Positions 1-7,100 of a stretch of DNA of 13,406 nucleotides are shown piece after piece. Numbering within the stretch: the stretch's first letter is position 1; each line of letters begins with the position of its first letter. The stretch comes from Phascolarctobacterium succinatutens CAG:287 (GTDB lineage: Bacteria; Bacillota; Negativicutes; Acidaminococcales; Acidaminococcaceae), in the NCBI RefSeq assembly GCF_000434895.1, contig NZ_FR892818.1, positions 1-13,406 on the forward strand, in the 5' to 3' direction. The notes under the pieces are model-generated. The model made no database searches, was not told the origin of the DNA, and saw nothing but the letters and a program-made list of their open reading frames with translations. A program made the position numbers and the translations under genes.

Positions 1-34
1 GTGTGCAAATGCATTATACAATCTACCGAGTACT
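1..34. repeat. 34-bp terminal direct repeat, left copy
   Basis: The first 34 bases are identical to the last 34 bases (13373-13406) in the same orientation, and identity stops at base 35 because the window ends. This makes the window a closed path of 13372 unique bases. The left copy lies just past the tatD stop codon and the right copy lies upstream of the tpsB promoter, so the two genes are neighbours on the circle. No recombinase or inverted-repeat structure accompanies the repeat, so an assembler end overlap is the simplest explanation. Confidence 0.95.
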
Positions 35-35
35 T

Positions 36-341
36 TTATTTTATCTTCCAGAATAATCTTTTGGTATTCGCCGTAGCAATTGCCGCCAGCTCTTCAAAAT
101 CCATTCCCAGCACCTGCGCCGCATTACGCGCCGTATATTCCGTATATCTGGGATTATTGCGCTTGCCGCGGAACGGTACCGGTGTAAGATAAGGGCTGTC
201 GGTTTCAAACAGCAGCAGCTCCTTAGGAATATACTGCATAACCTCACGCACTTTCTGCGCATTCTTATAGGTAGACGTACCGCCGAAGCCAAAGTAATAG
301 CCACGCTTAGCCAGCTCCTTCGCCATCTCCAGCGAGCCACT
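36..341 (-). pseudogene. tatD: C-terminal remnant of TatD-family metal-dependent DNase
   Basis: About 100 codons encode the end of a TatD-family hydrolase, a TIM-barrel metal-dependent nuclease that normally has about 255-260 residues. Visible family features are SGSLEMA (the end of the HCFSGS motif), the metal-site block ETDSPYLTP, the FRGKRN segment and the closing NTKRLF helix. The first ~60% is missing, including the N-terminal HxH metal ligands and the following catalytic Glu and His residues, so this piece cannot be an active enzyme. Its 5' edge is joined in frame, within a shared SGS tripeptide, to a tpsA repeat fragment. The sampled sequence is GC-rich (32 of 60 at 121-180), unlike the AT-rich cassette tails. 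On the circularised contig it sits immediately upstream of tpsB, probably the native tatD-tpsB neighbourhood. The family call is firm; whether the join is real or an assembly product is open. Confidence 0.9.
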
Positions 342-701
342 GACAGCTTTATTGCTGCCAAGGCCAACGCTTGCGCCAACTGATTTATTGTTTTCCTTAT
401 AGCTGTTGCTGTCCTGCTTGCTTTCGATGTTCAAATCGTTACCAACGTTACCGGTAACCTTTTCACCGCTCAGCTTGCCGCCTTTAATGTTGGTGTCGTT
501 ACCACTTGCAAAACTCAAATCTTTATTGGCGGTTACAGTGCTTTCGTTATAGGTTGTGCCATTTGCAGACACTTCTCCCTTGGACATACTGCCAGAAATG
601 CTGTAGCTTGGGCCTTTACCAAGTTCCAGACTTGCGCCAACGCTCGCACTGCTGGATTTGCTGCTTTGCTCCGTTTTATTCGTATTTTTAGACGCAGTTA
701 T
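336..701 (-). repeat. Cassette homology arm, copy 3 (truncated at the tatD joint)
   Basis: Third direct copy, beginning at ITAS and cut at the SGS joint with tatD. It is closest to copy 2 (59-bp exact block at 553-611 matching 2711-2769). Confidence 0.87.
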
Positions 702-717
702 GGTTATAATCAGTATC

Positions 718-1230
718 TTAATCTCTACTTCTAGTATTATAATCTATATATGGCTTATAGGTAACAAAAAGCATACCAACGCACATCAAATAGAAAGAAA
801 CCATTTTTAAATATCCACTAAAGCTCTTTCCAAACTTATTATATAAATAGAAATCAATAAACGGATATATTTTATTTGTATATGTATCTTCTTCGATATT
901 AAGATACCATTTATTTTGATAACGCACAATGTAATATCTATATTTTTTAATATATCCTTGTTTTGGCAATAATTCCGATACTTTATCATTTGTGATATAT
1001 GATATTTTACTGCGACCAAGACCACAATCCACGGCATATGGCTCTAACTGAAAGTCTAAATCGGCATATTGTTTTTTTTAATCTAGGGTAGCTATATGTA
1101 ATTTTTTTATTTTATCATGTTTTTCATCTGGATAAAATCGTTCATAAGCAGAAAAAACTATATTTAACACTATGCATCCATAAAATATAAAAATCAATAT
1201 ATTTCGAATTGACAATTTTATTTGTTTCAA
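718..1230 (-). pseudogene. Candidate immunity gene for the orphan toxin, broken by in-frame TAA
   Basis: The gene starts at a TTG at 1230, six bases after the orphan toxin stop (1237-1239), behind an AGGTG ribosome site. The first 50 codons contain no ATG. They read LKQIKLSIRN and then a hydrophobic segment (residues ~9-29, ILIFIFYGCIVLNIVF), and end at TAA (1078-1080) beside a run of eight A. The same frame stays open after that stop for 119 more codons to 718, with KKQYADLDFQLE, a charged and Tyr-rich middle and a second hydrophobic segment (LKMVSFYLMCVGMLFV). An undamaged form would have about 170 residues with two membrane segments. Position suggests an inner-membrane immunity protein for the preceding toxin; I recognise no family. 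A GTG at 1032 could in theory restart translation. The sequence is strongly AT-rich (13 of 60 GC at 901-960). Confidence 0.72.
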
Positions 1231-1236
1231 ACTTTA

Positions 1237-1716
1237 TCACCTACCTGCTACCTTACTTAAATAATTACTAATGTTTTCAATCGTAGAGCCTTTTAGTATT
1301 GATTTATAGTCAAGTCCATCTTTAGGATCTATATTGTTAAACAATGCATCAATACTATCAAAAGAATTTGCATTCTTAGCAAGTAGCGCTCCAGCTAACA
1401 TTGTCATTCCGTTTTTTATAATAGCTTTTTTAGTATTGTCATTATACTCATATACAGTTACACCATAAGCTTTATTATTAATCATTATATATTTACAATA
1501 TAGTATTTTATCATCTATTTTTTGATCACTTCGATCATGCCTTATATAATCCCATCCCAAGTTACCCCCTTCATCTTTCTGCCAATAAGGAACTCCCTCA
1601 GGTGGTGTTTCTTGTGTATACACATCTTTTCCATCTACAACTACATACCAACCTTCACCCGGCACATATATATATGCCCCATCTTGTTTTGAATACAATG
1701 GACGAGCACCATATTC
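1237..1716 (-). other. Variable C-terminal tail of the orphan cassette (toxin candidate 2)
   Basis: This is the part after the SGTKNN boundary, beginning EYGARPLYSKQDG and ending YLSKVAGR. It shares no visible similarity with the TpsA tail although the sequence before the boundary is closely conserved. The first half is rich in Tyr, Trp, Gly and Pro; the second half is more helical, with one short hydrophobic patch. No nuclease, deaminase, ADP-ribosyltransferase or peptidase motif is evident. The following small gene would encode a two-membrane-segment protein, which hints at an envelope target. Toxicity is inferred from position only. Confidence 0.6.
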
Positions 1717-2892
1717 ATTATTCTTCGTCCCACTCGCAGCAGTACTTGCCCCAGCTTGTACATTACCAGACACTAAGCCACTAATCACTGCTCCCAATGC
1801 AGCACTAACCCACTGCGCCTTATCAGGATCACCGCCTGCAACCTTATCTATTTCTTCAATAACTAGCTTATTTATTCCAGCAGCACTTGCTCCCGCAAGA
1901 AAATCACCGCTAGTAAGCTTGCTCATAATCCCGCCAACAACAGCATGATAGAGAGCTTTCTGTTCGTTGCTGCCATCCATATAGTGTATCTCATTATACG
2001 CCAATTCGCCAAACAAATTAGCTAATTCCTGGCGTTCTTCAATTTTAGTCTTATCAAAAATCTCGCCAAGCCTATTCAAGCTGTTTTGGTTATCACGGTT
2101 CAGCTTATTGATATCCTGCTTCTGGTTTTCCTTATCGCGAATCTCAATAGTGCCTTTACTGATAGTAGCTTTCGTTGTGCTTTCAGACTCTCCGCTTGCA
2201 GGCATGCCAATATCAGGTGTTATACCTTTTTCATTGTATTCTGCATCATTGTTTTTGTTTACTTTGATGCCAGCTCCACCTGCTTTATAATCTGCTTTGT
2301 TCTGAATATCTTCAAACGTCAGCGTACCTGTCGAAAGCTTATTCTTGTCAGCATCAGCAGTACTTGAAATAATACCACCCTTAAGGTCAGTGTTACCTTC
2401 TACGTTAATCTCAAATCCTTCCTTACCTGCGTAAATACCGCTCTGGTCTGTAACGCTATTGTAGTTGCTGTCAATTTTGCCTACGCTTGCGCTGCCGCTA
2501 ATGGCTTTATTACTGCCAATCCCAATGCTTGCGCCAGCTGATTTATTGTTTTCCTTATAGCTGTTACTGTCCTGCTTGCTTTCGATGTTCAAATCGTTAC
2601 CAACATTACCAGTAACTTTTTCACCGCTCAGCATACCGCCTTTAATGTTGGTGTCCTTGCCACTTGCAAAGCTCAAATCTTTAGTGGCAGTCACATTGCT
2701 TTCGTTATAAGTTGTGCCATTTGCAGACACTTCTCCCTTGGACATACTGCCAGAAATGCTGTAGCTTGGTCCTTTGCCAAGTTCCAGGCTTGCGCCAACA
2801 CTTGCACTGCTGGATTTGCTGCTTTGCTCTGTTTTATTGGTGTTTTTAGACGCAGTTATATTAAGGTTTTCTTTAGCATCTAGTTTTACGTT
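1237..2892 (-). CDS. Orphan CdiA-CT-like toxin cassette (5'-truncated tpsA copy with a different tail)
   Basis: The open frame of 551 codons starts right after a TAG (2893-2895) and has no ATG, GTG or TTG before 2745, which lacks a Shine-Dalgarno sequence. There is no signal peptide or TPS domain. It repeats the end of tpsA: AKENLNITAS, SSSASVG, GEVSANGTTYNES, DTNIKGG, SGIYAGKEGF, GGIISSTADADKNKLSTG, then the pretoxin-like block (NRDNQNSLNRLGEIFDKTK, HAVVGGIMSKLTSGDFLAG, GAVISGLVSG) ending at SGTKNN (1717-1734). After that boundary the ~160-residue tail differs completely from TpsA: a Tyr/Gly/Pro-rich part (VPGEGWYVVVDGKDVY), WDYIRHDRSD and a hydrophobic patch (MTMLAGALLA). I do not recognise the tail. 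The layout fits displaced or orphan cdiA-CT modules, silent until recombined into tpsA. It is followed six bases later by a candidate immunity gene that is broken. Confidence 0.85.
   Translation of the reverse strand, partial: NVKLDAKENLNITASKNTNKTEQSSKSSSASVGASLELGKGPSYSISGSMSKGEVSANGTTYNESNVTATKDLSFASGKDTNIKGGMLSGEKVTGNVGNDLNIESKQDSNSYKENNKSAGASIGIGSNKAISGSASVGKIDSNYNSVTDQSGIYAGKEGFEINVEGNTDLKGGIISSTADADKNKLSTGTLTFEDIQNKADYKAGGAGIKVNKNNDAEYNEKGITPDIGMPASGESESTTKATISKGTIEIRDKENQKQDINKLNRDNQNSLNRLGEIFDKTKIEERQELANLFGELAYNEIHYMDGSNEQKALYHAVVGGIMSKLTSGDFLAGASAAGINKLVIEEIDKVAGGDPDKAQWVSAALGAVISGLVSGNVQAGASTAASGTKNNEYGARPLYSKQDGAYIYVPGEGWYVVVDGKDVYTQETPPEGVPYWQKDEGGNLGWDYIRHDRSDQKIDDKILYCKYIMINNKAYGVTVYEYNDNTKKAIIKNGMTMLAGALLAKNANSFDSIDALFNNIDPKDGLDYKSILKGSTIENISNYLSKVAGR
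1717..2892 (-). repeat. Cassette homology arm, copy 2
   Basis: Direct repeat of the tpsA segment from AKENLNITAS to SGTKNN, including the 69-bp exact match at 2323-2391. It is long enough to support homologous recombination with tpsA, which would replace the TpsA tail and its partner gene with the downstream pair. Confidence 0.88.
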
Positions 2893-2926
2893 CTATCTTT
2901 TTATAAAATAGCATATTTTCACCTTC

Positions 2927-3352
2927 TTATTTTCCGTAGTAGTTTTTATGCCAAAATCTAAGCACTATTTCAGATGAAAAAACTTCTACTTCGCTTCTAT
3001 ATTCTTTTTTTTCAAATAACATTATCACATTCTTAGTATTTTCCCCTCTTGTATTTTTATTTTCATTTAGAAACAGCCAATCATTTTTGGAAAATCTATT
3101 TTGTATTATATTTATTGTATTTTGATAATCCATTCTGGTATCATTTTCAAGAACTATAATATAAGTTTTATTTTTAAAAATTTCCTTTTCTTTTTCTCGA
3201 AATTCATTAAGATTTAATAACGAAAATTCTTTGTCAAAGTATATTCTTTGTTGATATATCGATGGTGTTCTAGCATTATAATATAACTCAAAAGGATTAA
3301 AGGCAAATATCATAAACAAAATTGTAATAATAATCTTTGTATTTTTTTTCAT
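2927..3352 (-). CDS. Candidate immunity protein for the TpsA toxin tail, membrane-anchored
   Basis: The product has 141 residues, starting MKKNTKIIITILFMIFAF. Residues ~7-22 form one hydrophobic segment after a Lys-rich start, so it is either an N-terminal anchor or a signal peptide; there is no lipobox. The rest is charged, with several Lys/Glu/Asn-rich stretches, and should lie on the periplasmic side. The start ATG overlaps the tpsA stop as ATGA, and an AGGAG site inside the last tpsA codons lies eight bases upstream, so translation is probably coupled to tpsA. In cdiB-cdiA-cdiI loci the small gene in this place encodes the cognate immunity protein; that role is inferred here because I recognise no family. 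The gene is very AT-rich (13 of 60 GC at 3001-3060), typical of exchanged toxin-immunity modules. Confidence 0.75.
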   Translation of the reverse strand: MKKNTKIIITILFMIFAFNPFELYYNARTPSIYQQRIYFDKEFSLLNLNEFREKEKEIFKNKTYIIVLENDTRMDYQNTINIIQNRFSKNDWLFLNENKNTRGENTKNVIMLFEKKEYRSEVEVFSSEIVLRFWHKNYYGK

Positions 3353-4161
3353 TTAGCCATCTCCTTGCTTAAAATATTACCTATATATCTCGCATGACGT
3401 CTAGCATACAATGTTGTACCAGCACTACTCTCAACACCAATTTCAACAGTTAAAATATTACTACCATCTGCAACAGATACACCCGAGCTAGCAACCGCTG
3501 AAGCACCAAAGCCACTACTATAACCGGCTATAATATCAACAATATTATATTTAATATCCTTTTTGACGCTATTTTCTATAATACCAATTCCATATCCGCC
3601 ATACACAAAAGTAGAAGCCCCAAATCCTACTTGTTCCTGATCAAAGATATATACATTACCCTTTTTATCTATAATACCACCATTACTAACAGCAAAATTT
3701 TTCCCAATCCCCAACCCTAAATATAGATACTCATAATCACCCTTCATATTCTTTAAATAATTTCTATCAATTAATGATTCACTAGTCTGTACAAAAATAT
3801 TTTCTATCAAACTATGATTCGGTAATTTATACAGTACTCCATTGTCATCTGCATAATAACTCTCATTTTGATCTATTTTTATTATCTTACCAGTCAAATC
3901 ATTATTTTCTATTATTCGCTTTATTTTCTCATCGCCATGAACAACACAAGTACCTGATGTCAATATTACATCCTTACCATTTAAATCAACACCCACTTTT
4001 TCTTGATAATTATTTAGTTCTGTATGTTTAGCAAGCCAAATTTCATCTTGCAAGCTATCAATAAGCTCATATTTTTCTCTAACTTTTCTCTCCTTATCTT
4101 TATTCCCATTGCAGGCAGCTAATTCCTTCTTCATATCGTCTAATTGCTTATGCGTCAAATA
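3349..4161 (-). other. Variable C-terminal tail of TpsA (toxin candidate 1)
   Basis: Residues 2442-2711 follow the SGTKNN boundary. The first ~50 (YLTHKQLDDMKKELAAC and KVREKYELIDSLQDE) are helical and resemble the entry stretch often seen right after the VENN motif. The last ~150 are rich in Gly, Ser and Tyr, with likely beta-strand pairs (YLGLGIGKNFAVSNGG, DKKGNVYIFDQ, YGGYGIGII, IIAGYSSGFGASAVASSG). This recalls Gly-rich beta modules at the ends of some Rhs and other polymorphic toxins, from memory only. No catalytic motif is visible. A membrane-acting toxin would fit the membrane-anchored partner. Confidence 0.6.
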
Positions 4162-7100
4162 GTTATTCTTCGTACCGCTAGAAGCAGTAGCTGCTCCCAT
4201 CTGCGCATTGTCAGCTGCAACCTGAGCTACTACGCCACCAATAAGAGCATTTGCCCATTGATGCATTGCAGGATTATCCTTGAACATATCGCTTAATTTA
4301 TCCTGAATCATTTCATTAATCATAGCACCAGACGCCCCTGCCAAGAATCCACTGTTAGTAAGTTCGCTCATGATGCCACCTACAAGAGCATGAAGAGCGT
4401 TCTTTTCAGCACTGCCTTCTTGCCAGCCATTTTTTATAGCCAAATCACCTACTGCTTTATAAGCAATCTCTCCAAAAAGTCCAGCCAGCTCTTGGCGTTC
4501 TTCAACCTTTGTCTTGTCAAAAATTTCACCAAGCTTATTAAGGCTGTTTTGGGTATCACGATTCAGGTCTTTAAGATCCTGCTTCTGGTTCCCTTTATCC
4601 CTGATTTCAATTTCACCTTCAGAAACAGTTGCCTTGGTTACGCTTTCAGCATTATCTTTAGTACCTACACCAATGTTAGGCGTTACACCAGCATCTTTTT
4701 TCTTAGCATTCTTAGATGTATCGACATTGATACCAATACTTCCGGCTTTATAATCCGCCTTGTTCTGAATGTCTTTAAAAGTCAACGTACCTGTCGAAAG
4801 CTTATTCTTGTCAGCATCAGCAGTACTTGAAATAATACCACCCTTAAGGTCAGTATTAGCTTCTACACGAATATCAAAGCCTTCTTTGCCTGCGTAAATG
4901 CCGCTCTGGTCAGTAACGCTTTCGTAGTTGCTGTCAACATTACTCTTTGTAGCACTACCAAAGATACCTGTCTTATTAGCATTGCTAACCTTGTCTTTTT
5001 TATCTGTGGTTGCTATGGCATCTTTTTTATTCTTACCGCTAAGATCAATACCAACGCCAAAACCAGCAGAAGAGTTCTTCTCTTTGTAAGAATTCTTATC
5101 CTGCTTGCTTTCGATGTTAAAGTCTCCGCCTACGTTGCCGGTAATCTTTTCACCGCTCAGTTTGCCACCTTTAATGTTGGTGTCCTTGCCACTGGTAAAG
5201 TCAAGTTTCTTATCCGCCTTTACAGTGCTTTCATTGTAGGATGTGCTGTTGGCATCTACTTCACCGTTGCTCTTGCTCCCGCTTATGGTGACACTACTTA
5301 CCTGACCTGTTGCGATGTTAAAGTCCACGCCAACACTTGCACTGCTGGATTGAGAATTCTGTTCCAGCTTGTTGGTTGTCTCAGACGCAGTTATGTTAAG
5401 GTTTTCTTTAGCGTTTAAGGTAACATCCTTGCCTTCAACATTGCTGCCAGTGATGTTAATATCTTTCTTCGTAGAAGTAACATTAACATCCCCGCCCGCC
5501 TTTACTTCGCTGGCGTTAGCTACTGTTGTTGTGCTATTACTTTCACTCTTGCTCTTCGTTGTGCCAAGGCTGACATTAATAGACAAGTTTTCGTTTACCT
5601 TGCCACCGCCATTGCTTTTAATATTTTTGATCGCTTTATCAGCATCCTTGTATCCTTTTACAGCAACTAAAGCACCAAGGCGTTTATCTTCAACATCTGT
5701 TGCATGTTTTACGCTGTTCGCTGCGTTATTTACAACATCTACATAAGCGCCGCCAACCGAAACACTCAGTCCTGTTCTTTTAAACTCATGCTTCTCCTGC
5801 GCATTATAAACGCTATTGCTGTTTTCAATGCTGATATTCTCGCCAGTGATATTGATATCTTTACCCGCAACAACAGTACTGCCTTTAACGTTAGCAGCCT
5901 TATCTGCGGTCAGGTTCACATTGCCCTTAACGCTGCCAACTGTGCTTCCCACCTGTTCAACGTTCTGATTAGCGTACTGGTCCTTCTGCTTTTCCTTGCC
6001 AATGGTAAAGCCTAAACCGCCTCCGCTAAGAATTCCGCTCTTCTTGACAGATTTTATGTATTCGCTTTCGCTTGTCTGCTCCGCACTGCCGATATTCAGA
6101 TTGCCGCCGGTTTTTACACTTACGTCATTATCTGCAACTACGTTGCTGCCTGTAATATTAGTATCTTTTTTACTGCTAATCGCAATTTCTCCGGCAGAAA
6201 CATTACTGCTGACAACAGTATTCTGCTTACTATAATCGTAAATATCCGTTGTTTTGGACGAAAGCAATCCACTGACCTTGTTGTGCTCTTCATGCAAACG
6301 CTCGTGGTATTCTGTTTCATTAGCGATATTTATATTATTTTTGGCAGCCAGGTCTGCTTTTCCTGCTTCACTGGTTACGTTGCTGCCTTTTATATTGATA
6401 TCTTTGCCGCTCGCAATGCTGATATCGTTCTTCGCTGCTATAGTAGTGCCTTTTACAGCTTCATCTACTTGCTTGTTATGGTTGTAATAGTTGCTGCCAC
6501 GCTTGCCTACTTCGCTTTCCTCGCTGTATAAATCTTTCACAGCAGTCAGGTTCACATCGCCTTTAGCATTCAACTCTACGTCATTTTTTGCACTCAAAAT
6601 ACCACCAGCAATGCTGATGTCCTTTTTAGCATTCAGGCGGATGTTCTCGCCGCTCAGCGCGCTCTGCTGGTGCTGCACGTCATGGATTTCTGCTGAAGAA
6701 CTGCCATAAGCTACGGCAACATGCTTTTCATTTGCTACCGTTACGATATCAACATCGTTAGCATTCAAAGTCAAATCCTTGCCTGCAGTCAGATTTGCTC
6801 CTTTGTTAGTGATGCTGTTACCTGCCTCCAGCGTCAGATTCTGCCCAGCACTAATAGAACCAGTTGCTTCAAGCTTTTTCTGGTTCAGCTCCTTATATTG
6901 TTTTTTACTAACAGTTGCTTCGTTAGTGATATTCTCCGCTTTCAGCAATGCATCTGCTTTTGCACGCATGGTGCCACTGTTGGTAATATTTTTCTCTGCT
7001 TTAACAGCTAAATTTTTGCCTGTAATATCGCCTTTGTTGTCCACATTTTCTGCGCGCAAAGCTACAGTACCATCGCTCCTGATGTTACCCATGTTCTTGA

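Larger units (their letters stand above)
36..743 (-). pseudogene. Third tpsA repeat fragment fused in frame to tatD
   Basis: An uninterrupted frame runs from just after a TAG (744-746) to the tatD stop. Residues encoded by about 701-336 match the tpsA region that begins ITAS and continues through SSSASVGAS, SISGS, GEVSANGTTYNES, DTNIKGGKLSGEKVTGNV and NIESKQD. From about 341 the frame becomes TatD. The first ATG is at 587, with no convincing Shine-Dalgarno sequence, no signal peptide and no promoter. The fragment is much closer to the orphan cassette at 1237-2892 than to tpsA; for example, both share a 59-bp exact block (553-611 and 2711-2769). It has no pretoxin or toxin tail, since the cassette is cut before that point. 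I read it as a truncated silent cassette at a rearrangement joint, not as a functional fusion protein. Confidence 0.85.

Noticed and set aside
1..34. 34-bp terminal repeat as an attachment site or transposon end
   Set aside because: It is direct, not inverted, shows no core-arm structure, and no recombinase is present; an end overlap of a closed contig explains it.
36..587. 183-residue frame as a functional fusion of repeat domain and nuclease
   Set aside because: It lacks a ribosome site, a signal peptide and most TatD metal ligands, and its start is an internal Met of the repeat.
807..1037. Minus-strand 76-codon frame overlapping the broken immunity gene
   Set aside because: It is a +1 shadow of the longer frame, whose hydrophobic and charged pattern continues on both sides of the TAA in one register.
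336..5425. Repeated blocks as a CRISPR array or tandem satellite
   Set aside because: The repeats are protein-coding, over a kilobase long, and match the haemagglutinin-repeat and pretoxin regions of tpsA.
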